A stretch of DNA of 64,000 nucleotides from Ipomoea triloba. Taxonomy: Eukaryota > Streptophyta > Magnoliopsida > Solanales > Convolvulaceae. The notes under the pieces were generated by a model. That model ran no database searches and was not told where the DNA came from. It was given only the letters and a program-made list of their open reading frames with translations. Of this stretch, positions 33,860 through 44,955 are shown piece after piece; position 1 is the first letter of the stretch, and each line of letters begins with the position of its first letter. The stretch covers positions 3,659,934-3,723,933 of the forward strand of contig NC_044924.1 in the NCBI RefSeq assembly GCF_003576645.1. The letters run 5' to 3'. Made by a program: the position numbers and the translations under genes.

Positions 33860-35140
33860 AATGATATGGCACACTTCTGGTGGGAAAACAATGCAGAAGG
33901 ATTTAGCTTGGAATATAATGAAAGATAGCAAGCTTGATGGTTATGATTTAGGAATCTCATCAAAGCTAAGCTTTTAATATGTTATTGTTGACAAAATAAG
34001 GTTGGCAATTATAAAGTAATTCACATCAGGATTCCTAGCAATGATTTTCAAAGCTAAATATTATCCATTCCCAACTTACCTAAAAGCTAATTTGGGAGTG
34101 AGACCATCATTTTCTTGGAGAAGTATATGGCAAGCTAAGTGAGAAATGTCATTAAGGGATTGGAGGAGCAAGGTGCATGGATGATTGGAAAAGGTGACAA
34201 AGTAGAGACTTGGGGAAGCCCTTGGATACCAAGATCCTATACTTTTAGACTATAATGCTCCCAAATCACTAATATAATAATTAAAAAAAAAGTCCAAAAA
34301 AGATTTATTAATTAACAACTAACCACACAAGTGAGATCAAGAATTTATTCAAATTAAATAAAATTTTGTAAAGTATGTCCTAACTTAATTCTCGAAATAC
34401 TTATAAAAAAAAAAAAAAGAGAAGAGAAAACAAATTGATATGACACATTGGGCAACAAGGAAAATTTATTGTAAATAGTGCTACAAGACTTACATAATGA
34501 TCACATGCCAAAGCCCTCAACTTCAAGTAACTTGAACATAAATTCATGAAATTAAAAATCTTCTAGGGGTTTGATATTGTACTGAAAATAGAAATCTTTT
34601 ATGGAGAGTTGAGCAAGAGGCCAGTTGGAGATAGATTTGCTAAAAGAATGGTAAATGTAAGTTATATTTGTCCATTATACAATGAGGAAGACGAATCAAC
34701 TTTACACATCCTACAAAATTATATTTATTTTATAGATAAGTTGGGGCATAAATATTAAAAAAAAAAAAAAGGATTGATAGAAGAATATTTTTTTCATTAA
34801 CAATTGGCCAATTGCCACCTTTGAATTACACATCAACTTCATAGAAGCATGGGGGAATGGAGGGCAAAGCTAATATATGTTTTTTACCACTTTGATTGTG
34901 GAGGACAAGAAATCGAAAGTTGTTTAATGATTCTCTCTTGACTCCCCCAACAACTTATTAGAAATATGTAGAGCATGATTGAGGATTATACTAAAGCAAA
35001 TAATTGTTGGCTATTGCCAGAAGTGAAAAGCTGGAATTAATAGTCTTTACAATGGGGTGATTGGAAGGAATTTCAAGATGCTTTAATTTGTTTTGGGTTC
35101 TATTTTGAAGAATATTGCTGCATTATTATAGGAACTCTTA
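33860..35140 (+). mobile_element. Decayed LINE (RT C-terminus, zinc knuckle, 3' end)
   Basis: Frame-broken translation gives HFWWENN, then KAKYYPF..LKANLGVRPSF-like and SWRSIWQAK-like stretches, a WGSPWIP motif (about 34215), a CPLYNEEDESTLHIL zinc-knuckle (about 34672) and WRTRNRKLFN (about 34900). This is the order seen in plant L1-type LINE ORF2 after the reverse transcriptase. Many stops and indels show it is dead. Its last about 50 bp and the DNA beyond are duplicated at 47105-47275. Confidence 0.8.
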
Positions 35141-35263
35141 TTTAGACGCTAATTTTCTTTATTTACTACTAGTTCTTTTGTTTAGGATGTATAGGTAAAT
35201 ATGCATGCTTATTTTTTGTTGGCTAAACCTCCTTTAATATGTATTTATTTGTTGGCCATATGT

Positions 35264-35274
35264 ATGTATGTATG

Positions 35275-35306
<32 letters not shown>

Positions 35307-35331
35307 TGTGTGTGTGTATATATATATATTT
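35264..35331. repeat. (TATG)n/(GT)n/(AT)n compound microsatellite
   Basis: A TATG array passes into GT and AT dinucleotides just left of the Pack-MULE-like element. Confidence 0.92.
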
Positions 35332-35333
35332 CA

Positions 35334-36313
35334 TAGAGAAAATTGTCATTTTGGTATACTGACTATAGGGGTCCTATTAATTCCAGTCCACTACTTTTAA
35401 AACTGTTAATTTCGTACCTTAACTATGCAATTTTTATCAATTTTGGTCACTCCGGCCAAATTGTCGGTCAAATTTCGCCGGGAATGAAAATAATATGGGT
35501 ATTTTAGTCATTTCACATCTTTATTATTTCTCCGGTGAACCAATTTTTTCGATCTTCTTCTCCGGCACTAACAACAAGCGAGGCTGGTGGTCTCCGGGCA
35601 GACGTACACGCATCTCTTGGGCTTGTTGCCACCCTTCTACTTCAGCGTCGACGGAAAGTTGTGGCTGCGCCGGTGAAGCTTCAAATTCTGGCTTGAAACC
35701 ATTGCTGCAGATTTCGCACACAAATCTATTCATTGCCAACAGAGATTTCGCCGATAAAGCCATCACTTCCGCATCCAGATCTGCAAAACAAAACACGCCC
35801 ATTAAAATAAAACAAAACAAACGTGAGTTTTGTTTTCATTCTGACGGAGCCGCCATTGACGATGAAATGAGCCCATAGATTGACAAAAGCTTTAAGGGAG
35901 CCTCTGACCAAGTTCTTCTATATGATTTTGTTTTTGTTCATGAATTGAGCCCATAGCTACCAAAAAGCTCTAAAAGCTTCTACAGTGAAGTTATAGTATA
36001 AGTCGGAAACGGTGAATCAACCAAAACTTCAACGGAAGCTCGTAGCTGCCTGGTTCGCCGGAGGAGAAGCTATGTACACAAATCGATCTATGGCTGCCTG
36101 GTCCGCCGGAGAAGAAGACTGGAAAAATTGGTTTGCCGGAAAAGATGATAAAGATGTGAAATGACTAAAATACTCATATTATTTTCATTTCCGATGAATT
36201 TTGACCGACAATTTGGCCGGAGTGATCAAAATTGATAAAAAATACATAGTTAAGATAGAAATTAACAATTTTAAAAGTGGTGGACTGAAATTAATAAGAC
36301 CCCTATAGTCATC
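35334..36313. mobile_element. Pack-MULE-like element with about 200-bp TIRs
   Basis: Left arm (about 35350-35565) and right arm (about 36115-36313) are long inverted repeats: TGACTATAGGGGTC...TTAAAACTG against its inverse near 36270-36313, then TTTTTATCAATTTTG and ATTTCACATCTTTAT on both sides. Between them lies non-transposase DNA including a piece of an IDD zinc-finger gene on the minus strand (see 35580-35788). About 15-20 bp left of TGACTATA may belong to the true left end, with the right terminus trimmed. No clean TSD. The corresponding place in the paralogous flank near 47305 lacks the element. Confidence 0.75.
35580..35788 (-). pseudogene. Captured INDETERMINATE-domain (IDD) zinc-finger gene fragment
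   Basis: Minus-strand translation gives DAEVMALSAKSLLAMNRFVCEICSNGF, shortened here to DAEVMALSAKSLLAMNRF then VCEICSNGF, matching the conserved IDD opening (DAEVIALSPKTLMATNRF, then CEIC.KGF). A frame change follows, after which QNLKLHRRSHNFPSTLK continues the first C2H2 finger, then a stop, and KRCVYVCPE matches the start of finger two. TTTTGCAG directly before the first block sits where IDD genes have an intron acceptor, so genomic DNA rather than cDNA was captured. Frameshift and stop exclude a working IDD factor. Confidence 0.8.
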
Positions 36314-36334
36314 CTTTCAATAAAAAAATTATGT

Positions 36335-36612
36335 TTAAAAAAAAAATCAACGGTGGTTACGAAAAGACTGGAATATCGCCATTCGGGTGGTCTATGGAAA
36401 GCAAAATATGATCGCGGACTCTCTTGCAGCTCTTGGAACCTTTCAGTAAGGGAATTGGGCAATCTTTCGTTCTAGCCCGTTGAACAGTGAGAGGGTCAAT
36501 CTCCATGACTTGGCCCGAGTTACCTGTGCTCACAGAGTAAGGGAGAAATAGCTAAATTCTTTGTCTCCCTTGGGTACCCCCGACCCCTCGATAAAAAAAA
36601 AATCAATTATAA
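36335..36612 (+). mobile_element. 5'-truncated LINE tail (RNase H end plus poly-A)
   Basis: Translation gives ANMIADSLAALG, the last RNase H helix of plant LINE ORF2, then a short tail and a stop, ending in ATAAAAAAAAAA at about 36591-36602. AAAAAATCAA occurs on both sides (about 36341-36350 and 36597-36606), a plausible target duplication. The paralogous sequence near 47335 runs through without it. Confidence 0.7.
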
Positions 36613-36649
36613 TATGGTATATTAACATATTTTTATTTTTATTTTTTTA

Positions 36650-37165
36650 TAAAAAAAGTGAATGTAATATTATACTTAGTGATAATCATGCATGTTGATA
36701 AGAATGTAGTCTAAAACTTATAATGGGTCACATCAAGGGTAGAAAGAATAAGTTCAATGTCGGTCCAATCAATAAAGAAAAAGTTCTTATACATGCCTTT
36801 TATGCCACCTTCCCTTTATTCTCGAGGGTTTGAAGATTGCATTAATAATTAAAACAGTAAATTCACTATATTAGACTCAATTTTAAAGTATTGAACCAAC
36901 TTCTTCTAATGGAAGAATTACATTAGGCCGACCTATGTCTACCATGCACTATATGACATTATAGGACTATAGGCTACTATAGTTTGACAATATTTCATTG
37001 ACCAACTACATCCACCAAATAAAACTGTCACGTTAATTTCACTTATAACTTCTCATAACAACTACTCGATTTAATTTACTATAAACAACAAATAATCTAA
37101 TTGATTCTAACATTTTCACTCACTAAGGTCTGACATGTCACATGGAAACACAGGTTTTGGACTTC

Positions 37166-37198
<33 letters not shown>

Positions 37199-38150
37199 TA
37201 ACATCTGATGGAGGCCGGGGGCAACCCCAAACTCAAGTGATGAAACTTTTGAAATTGGGTTGTTTTGTACAGTTTACTCCGTATAACTTTAGAATTATGA
37301 GTTTTTTTTAAAACTACTATTCACTTTATTATAAGATAATTTATGTTAAATATACTTTTTTATATGTTGTAAAATAAAGAGCGGTTCAATCATGTGACTT
37401 TCTCTGAAGGAGAGTCACAAAAATATCAACTGGGCGTATGAAGTTATACTTTGTAATGTTGTATATATCTTCTATCTATATTTAATAAAATTAAATATAC
37501 AACATATAATATCAAAAATAAATAAACTGACACCTTAAATGTGCTATCACTGTATCACACATCTAAATTGACATTTTTAATTTTTTAATAATTATATTTA
37601 AGTTGCAGAAGCCTCCTGAATTGAGTAGAGAATGAGTGACGAGAAAAAATGTAAATATTATTTGAGGGTGTGAATTAAGTAAACCTCTGTTTTATGATTT
37701 TATACTAGCTAATAAAGATTACAACGCGATAAATTAATTTAGGTTGTTTATATTGACTCAAACTAACAAGGTCAATAGATAATTATTTTAAAATATACAT
37801 TAAAAATAAAATAGAAATATTCTTTTTTATTTTAAACCAAAAATGGAAATATTCTAAGAAGTCGTAAAATAGAATCTTCAGCATGCATGATTGTATAAGC
37901 AATTATATTGGAATAATTATCTTATGTAAAAGATATTCGATCATACAAATTTTATTCTTATTTAAATTGTCTGTTTATCTCTCCAAATCATTTACATTTG
38001 TATATTATATTTGGATGATTTAACCCTTAAACTAGCAATTTTTTTAATATGCATGATATTGACATGAAAGACACAATGCTTTTGTACCACTTTTTGTTCC
38101 CTTTCCTCACTAATTATTTGTTTTATTATCTCTCTCCTTCAATACGGTGT
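36650..38150 (+). repeat. Upstream flank of ENT gene A, duplicated before gene C
   Basis: Blocks align in order with 47375-50690: GTTGATAAGAATGTAGTCTAAA (36693, first 20 bases GTTGATAAGAATGTAGTCTA), GGGTTGTTTTGTACAGTTTACTCC (37257), TATATTTAATAAAATTAAATA (37475) and TCTCTCCTTCAATACGGTGTATG (38130). The last block also precedes gene B at 44553. An (ATT)n array (37165-37199) is private to this copy. No gene inside. Confidence 0.82.
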
Positions 38151-38178
38151 ATGACTATTCTATGATGAATCTTGTTTA

Positions 38179-38713
38179 GAGTATGGTTGTAAACGAATTG
38201 AACATGAACGAACATAACATGTTTGTACTTATTTGTTAAGATTTTTAGAATGTCTGTGTTTGTGCTCATTTGTTAATCATTTATTAGTGTTCATTAATGC
38301 TTACAAACGTCATTTTGTTCACGAATGTAAAACAAACAAACTCTGGTATATGTTCATGATCATAATTTGTTCATAACAGTACAAGCTAGGAATACTCTAT
38401 GTTTAGAAAGAATAATCAAACAAACACCATTAAAACTAAAAAAAAAAAAAATACAAATAAGTCCAAAAGTAGCATTACTAAACGAGTCTAATTGTGAACA
38501 TTATTAAATGAACACTAAATGATCGTATCCTTGAATATTAATAAACGGGCTTAATTGTTCAAAAAACTCTTAGCAAACAAGCATACAAATATTCAAACTC
38601 TATTCCTTTTACTAAACGATCTCTAAAATTTGTTCATTTATCTCAATAAACGAACTCTTACCAAACACAAATATGAATAGTTTACCGAAAACTCTGTTCG
38701 TTTACGCCCCTAA
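38179..38713. mobile_element. hAT-like MITE
   Basis: Begins TATGGTTGTAAACGAATTGAAC and ends GTTCGTTTACGCCCCTA, whose inverse TAGGGGCGTAAACGAAC matches the start. Flanks GTTTAGAG and ATTAGGAG only partly agree, so the 8-bp TSD is weak. It interrupts the promoter-distal flank of ENT gene A; genes B and C have uninterrupted sequence at the same place (about 44600 and 50710). Confidence 0.65.
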
Positions 38714-39273
38714 TTAGGAGTGGGGTTTAGGGTGGCCAAACATAAACATGATTACGGTTCCTGTCATATTTTATTTATTTAATCGCCCATCAAATTCATA
38801 CAAATATTTTTTTATAATTTTTCATTATAAAAATAATTAACTATTGCATTACAACTTTGCTAAAATAGAATCTGCAGCCAAATTTCAACTCCGGACTAAA
38901 AAAAGCTGTCCAAAATCATGGTTGACAAGTCGATTTTTAGTAAAAATGTGGTTTTTCTATATACAGACTATTTGTCGAATAACATACACAGTTGACAAGT
39001 TTAAGGAACAGCCATTGATCATCAAAACGATTCATAAAGATTCCTATGATAGAGGGAAATATTATTGAAGGCATTGGAATCTTTAAGTTGCTGCAGAATG
39101 TTTAATTACACTTTGCAGTCTCTCTCCGGCCTGCTATAAGTATAGCGTTCACATTCACATCAGAAGTGCACGCATTTGCTCTCTCTTTCAATTCTGTTCA
39201 TCTAAGTATATCATTCAGAAACACATTATTTTTCTTGTTGTAGGTGTTGTTGTAGCAGAGCAAATACCCAGAC

Positions 39274-41403
39274 ATGACGATTACCATTGATGAATCAAGC
39301 AGAAGCCCAACCAGGCTTGAGGTCTTTTCCTGTGGTGTTGAAACTTGAAAATGTGGTTTTTTTTTTCTTGATTAGTGAAATAAAAAGATTTTTTATTGCA
39401 GGGGAAACCGGGTGCCATTGTAGTATGCTGGATTCTTGGACTCGGGTCTCTGATATCTTGGACTAGCATGCTTATAATAGGAGATTACTATTATCAACTG
39501 TTTCCTGTGAGAATATAATCTCTTTAATATGTCTCTCGGATTGAATCTCGAGAAGATTTATGTTTAGTGAAATGTTATATGGTTAATACTGATTATTATG
39601 TTTGTTGTTCTTGTTTTCCCATTAAGAAATACCATCCTTCAAGGGTGCTCACCCTTGTGTATCAACCATTTGCAATTGGAACAATTGCAATTCTTGCATA
39701 TAAAGGTGAAAAGCTGAATACAAGGAAGAGAAACTTAGTAGGATACGTACTATTCTTCTTGGGCACATTTGCTCTCCTACTGGTATTATCTTTGATCAGC
39801 TTGGACTTTTTACTGTCATCTTTAATTTATCCAAACTGATTCAACTCCCATTTGTTGGTAGCTGGATTTAGGCACATCAGGGAAGGGTGGGCTCGGAAAT
39901 TACATAGGAATTTGTGTTATTGTTGCATCTTTTGGAGTTGCAGATGCCAATGTTCAAGGTGGAGTTATTGGGGACCTGTCTTTCATGTGTCCTGAATTCA
40001 TCCAAGTATGTTTCCAGATTCTTCAATTCATCGAATTATATTCCTGGTTTCTCAATCCAATTGTTGGGGTTTAATTTATAGTTAGAGGTTTTTGTCAATT
40101 TCAGTCATACTTAGCTGGTGTAGCTGCTTCTGGGACACTGATTTCTGGCTTGAGGCTAGTGACAAAAGCAGCTTTTGAACACTTTAATAATGGTCTCCGG
40201 AAAGGAGTTAGTATGTGCTTCTCTTCATACCCAATATCACACAATAAAGATTGAAATTTTAATCTTGAATATCACACAATAGAGATTGAAATTTTAATCT
40301 TGAATCCTATTTTAGAAAGCCATCTTGAAATTTCAATTATGGCTTCTGCAGTCTTGTTTGTGGCAGTCTCGACGTTTTTTGAATTCCTATGTATTATTCT
40401 TTATGCATTCATCTTCCCCAAGTTACCAATTGTGAAATACTATCGCGCAAAGGCAGCTTCAGAGGGATCAAAAACTGTTACAGCAGATTTAGCTGCAGCT
40501 GGCATCACAACACCAAGTGAAAGTGTATTAAAAAGTTCCATCTTGAACAAGTTTAAGTTCTTGGATTCTAGCCATTTGTTTCAGATTTTGATATATAACT
40601 TCCATTATCTGCACAGGTTGATGATGCTAAGCAGGTGGAGAAGCTAAGCAAAAAGAAGTTGTTCATTGAAAACATTGATTATGCATTGGACATCTACCTC
40701 ACATATGTTGTAACTTTGTCGATTTTTCCTGGATTTTTATACGAGAATACTGGAACCCACAACCTTGGCTCATGGTAACTATGGCTTATTTTCAATGATT
40801 TACTAGTGGCAACTAATCATTGTGTTTCTTCATGCTTTTTATAAGTCTCAACTTGTCATATAAAATTTAAAATTGACTATTGTATTCAAGTCTTCCAATG
40901 ATTAAGGCTTCAAGCATATATATATATATATATACTCATTGTAGGTATCCTACTGTTCTGGTGGCAGTGTGTAATCTATGGGATTTCATATCAAGATACA
41001 TTCCCCTCATCAAGAAAGTCGAGTTGAAATCCAGGAAGGGGCTTATGATAGTAACATTATCGCGTTTCTTGTTGATCCCGTGTTTCTATTTCACTGCTAA
41101 ATATGGCGACCAAGGATGGATGATCTTGCTCGTATCTTTCCTCGGACTAACAAATGGTTATCTCACTGTTTGTGTCCTTACTGCTGCTCCTAAAGGTTAC
41201 AAGGTGGGTTATTCTGAATCTTTATTGACTATGTTAATGGCAATCACCCAATTATCTGTTCATCATCAAAACTAATCCCCTAATGTTCATAGGGACCGGA
41301 GGCAAATGCATTGGGTAACATTCTAGTGTTGTGTCTCCTTTCTGGCATATTTTTTGGTGTGGTTCTTGACTGGTTGTGGCTAATTGGTAATAGTGGTTTT
41401 TGA
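39274..41403 (+). CDS. Equilibrative nucleoside transporter, ENT copy A
   Basis: SLC29-type nucleoside transporter; plant members of this group (AtENT3-like) usually act as H+/nucleoside symporters at the plasma membrane. Nine exons: 39274-39321, 39402-39506, 39627-39782, 39862-40005, 40105-40210, 40352-40524, 40617-40774, 40945-41203 and 41293-41403. They give 419 aa, the family's normal size. Conserved blocks: KYHPSRVLTLVYQPFA, GVADANVQGGVIGDLSFMCP, FPKLPIVKYYR before the cytosolic loop, SIFPGFLYENTG, NLWDFISRYIPL and TNGYLTVCVLTAAPKGYKGP, then the last helix. About 11 membrane segments are expected. The first exon codes only 16 residues; intron 5 holds a 40-bp tandem duplication absent from B and C. 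The 5' leader lacks about 65 bp present in B and C. The gene appears intact. Confidence 0.92.
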
Positions 41404-41949
41404 GGGGAAAATCAATTATAGATTATATTATAGTGTTATTCAGTATGTTTCGCAATTTAAATTTTACACAGAATGATTTTCTTTATGGATAATGTTAAGT
41501 GGACTGGAAGGAGTAAAACTCTCTTCAATATATGTTATTGTATGAGCTTTGTTTTATCGTTTCGTTTTTAACACATAGTAGATATTTTTAACACACTGTA
41601 CTACTAAATTCATTTGTTCTTGAGCAAATCTGATAGTAGATCAGAGCATATCAGAGCTAGAATCAGAGCAGTTAGTTGTGATTCTATTAACTCTTTAATT
41701 TTTTTCACTTCGAGATGCTTTTTAGGTAGCATTATATAAAATAAATTAAAAAACATATGTTTAAGAAAAGAACAAAAGCATCTGAATTTTTTCAAAAAAA
41801 AAAAAATTCAATAGTTCTTTTCCTTCGTTCTCTTTCTATTATGTTAATAGAATAGATTACCAATGTTAGATTATCCTTCAAGTATGAGCCTTCGGCAATC
41901 GCCAGCCCGCCTTACTTAAGACCGGTCCGGGTGTCGGCGGTGGAAATAA
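41404..41949. other. Intergenic, ENT A 3' side
   Basis: 3' flank sharing about 100 bp with the 3' flanks of B and C. No gene beyond. Confidence 0.4.
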
Positions 41950-42864
41950 GCAATTTATATTGTGGAACGGTGCACAATGCATTGTCACCCCGACGTCGTT
42001 TTGGTTCTTTTAATTAAAGTCTTTTTCGTTTTCCTTTCGGTCTTAACTAATAAGATGAGTTCTGTGTATTATAGTCATTGATTCTGTATATTCTAGTATG
42101 TAATTTTGTATATTAATGATTTCCAATACCATACCTCATGGAACATAATAGATAATACTTAAGCTTATATTCTATTTATCCTTTCATTGATTCTGTGCAT
42201 TTTGGATCTTTTAATTAACGCCTTTTTCGTTTCCCGTTCGGCCTAACTTATAAAATGAGTTTTGTGCATTTTGTTGTGACACTCTATGTATTATAGTCAT
42301 TGATTCTGTGTATTCTAGTATGTAATTCTGTACATTATTGATTTCCAATACCATATCTCATGAAACAGCAAAGATAATATTTAGCTAATAATGATGTGTA
42401 TTATATTCATAAATTATGTGTATTCTGGTAAATAATTCTGTGTATTCTGGTATATAATTCTGTACATTATTGATTTCGAGTACCATACCTCATGAACTAG
42501 TAATGCTAATACTTAGGCTATTGATTTTGTATATTCTATTGAATGATATGTGTATTCTTTTATATACTTCTATACATTAATGATCTAATTTTTTATACTT
42601 AATGTTATTGCGGTATTGAAAACCAATAATGCACGGAATTATGGTAAAATTACTAATATACAAAACTGTATAATAGAATACACATAAACACTCAATAGAA
42701 TACACATAATTACACATAAGAATACACATAACGGTAATTTGACAGACGGAACGGTGTCCGTCACGCGTCAATTCCCCACTACTTAGTTAAACGACGTCGT
42801 TTTGGACCAGGGTCCACAATGCACTGTGGACCCTGATCCATGATATAACGATTGTTGGAAATAC
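41941..42864. mobile_element. MULE-type element with 9-bp TSD and repeat interior
   Basis: Element 41950-42855. Inverted ends: left GCAATTTATATTGTGG...CGACGTCGTTTTGG; right, inverted, ACAATCGTTATATCATGG...ACGACGTCGTTT. Flanks TGGAAATAA (41941-41949) and TGGAAATAC (42856-42864) match at 8 of 9. The interior is non-coding and built of about three imperfect copies of a unit with CTGTGTATTCTAGTATGTAA and TTGATTTCCAATACCAT, plus a roughly 200-bp tandem duplication. Same family as 63123-63704. Confidence 0.8.
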
Positions 42865-44029
42865 CAATCTAACCGAGCTTAATATACACATTTACTGTGA
42901 CTATTCTACTTACAAAGCTAGAAATAGTGCAATTTACATTTTAAAATTAAATTTACAATTTTAAAGACTTAAAAACAATATGCTTAAGTCTTAACTTCGC
43001 ATAAGGAAGTCCGGACTTGGACGGTGCTTGTCGAACTGTGGAACCTTGAACCTTTAGTTGGCGGTTTGGATTTGGTTGGGTGAGGTCGAAGAGAGCTCTA
43101 ATAATTCTGATTTGTCTGATATATCAATAAGTAATAGAATACTCATGCATTCATTACATAGCATTATATTATACTCCCTATATAATCAATATTAAACTCC
43201 ATGAATGCATTAATATTACAAACAATATTATATTCTCTGCATGCATTATTAAGATTAATGTTTAGGCACACCGCGACAAATGCGGGGTTCGTTCCACTGC
43301 TCGGGAAAAATAGCGCCAACTTGAGTTTGAGTGGGATTGCCATCAACCCCCCACCCCACCACTCAAGGAGCAGAGGGGAGAAGAGGAATAATGTTCTTCA
43401 TTGGGTGTTTGGAATGGCCTCCCTTAGTATTGAAGGGTAAAGACCCTTATATAGGTGGAAACTTGACCCTTCAAGAATAATATATATATTTCTCAAAAAA
43501 CACTTGACTCGACCCGAATACCAAACAGATACACAAAACCAAGAATAATCCCTATCAATTATCATTAATGTTAGTGTACATATTATACACCTTGAACTAC
43601 CTTTTTATTGGCTTAATTATTAGTCAAAAACATATGTTATGTCATTAGGTAGTTTGGTCCGTTTTCTTGGTTGAAGGAAGCTTTTCTCACATACTCTGGA
43701 GCAGCACCAGCGAGTAGTCCAGTGGACGGGATTTATTCAAATCAGTATTCAGTCATCATGATCCTCATTTTATTCAGATCTAACCTTATGGCTGATCCTT
43801 CTTTGGAGTGGTTTTCAGCTGCAAACATTAAGGGAAAGTTGGTTAATGGCTTGGCTATAAATATAGCTCTATTACATGGGATTCATTACGCCAATTACTC
43901 TTCGATTACTCTTTCAAATCAGATTTTATAAGAGGATTTCTACTGGTTTTTCTATAGTTCTTCATGTGTTCTTATTCTGGTTGCTTGAAGATTCAACTGT
44001 GTTGGTGAATCGTGATGTTCTGCACAGTG
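42865..44029. other. Intergenic, no gene seen
   Basis: Unassigned DNA between ENT copies A and B. A frame at 43671-43931 has no recognisable domain and may be transposon-derived. Confidence 0.35.
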
Positions 44030-44245
44030 TCAGCTCCAAGATGAGGAAGGCTTAGCTAGGAGTATTTTTTTGTAACCATTAGTGTAGGATGGTTGTTGTT
44101 AGACTCCTTGTAACCCTTGTGATCATCTAGTGGATTGGGCTGACGTGAAGTGCCCCGCAAACGTAGAAGTGGAGCTCCGAACTGCGTGATCAATTCTGGT
44201 GTCTGGTTCTATTTTTATCGCTTTATTTTCTTGTTGTTTATTTAT
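44030..44245 (+). mobile_element. LTR-like fragment, possibly Copia
   Basis: AGTGGATTGGGCTGACGTGA, CCCCGCAAACGTAGAAGTGGAGCTCCGAACTGCGTGATCAA (first 20: CCCCGCAAACGTAGAAGTGG) and the following CGCTTTATTTTC resemble the R-U5 end of plant Copia LTRs. No partner LTR or coding domain seen. Confidence 0.4.
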
Positions 44246-44955
44246 TGTTTTTATAATTTGATTCTTTCAGATAAATATTTCCTTTAAAATAAAGTTGGAA
44301 CCTTTAGCTAAATTGTACATTCAAGACCCACAATACAATTTCAATTAACATAATACATTGTCCATATACATTTATTTACAACATTTTCTTATTTAAATTG
44401 TCCATTTTTCTCTCCCAAACAATTACATTTCTATATTATATTTGGATTATTTAACCCAGCCAGCCTTAAAATAACACTTCTTTTTAATATGATTTTGCTT
44501 TTGCACCACTTTTTGTTCCTTTTTTTTTTCCACTAATTATTTGTTTTATTGTCTCTCTCCTTCAATACGGTGTATGGCTATGGCCTATCCTCTTCACGAG
44601 TACGGATAAGGGTGGCTGGCCAAACATAAACATAATTATGGGTCCTGCCATTAATCATCAATGATTCATGAGATATTCATATGATAGAGGGAAAGATTAT
44701 CGAATGCATTGGAATCTTTAACTCGCTGCAGAATATTTAATTCACAGTTTGCAGTCAAGGCTGTACAGCGGCCATACCGAGGTAGACTCATCTCTTTTTC
44801 ACATCTTATATTTGTCTCCTGCTCTAATTATAGCCTTTACATTCACATCAGAAGTGCACGCATTTGATCTCGATCTCTATCTGTTCATCTAAGTTATATT
44901 ACTCAGAAACACATTTTCCTTGTGTTTTTTGTTGTAGCAGAGCAAATACACAGAC

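Noticed and set aside
35524..35820. 98-aa minus-strand frame as a functional zinc-finger gene
   Set aside because: Only part of one finger is in frame, followed by frameshift; it lies inside a transposon and is better read as a captured fragment.
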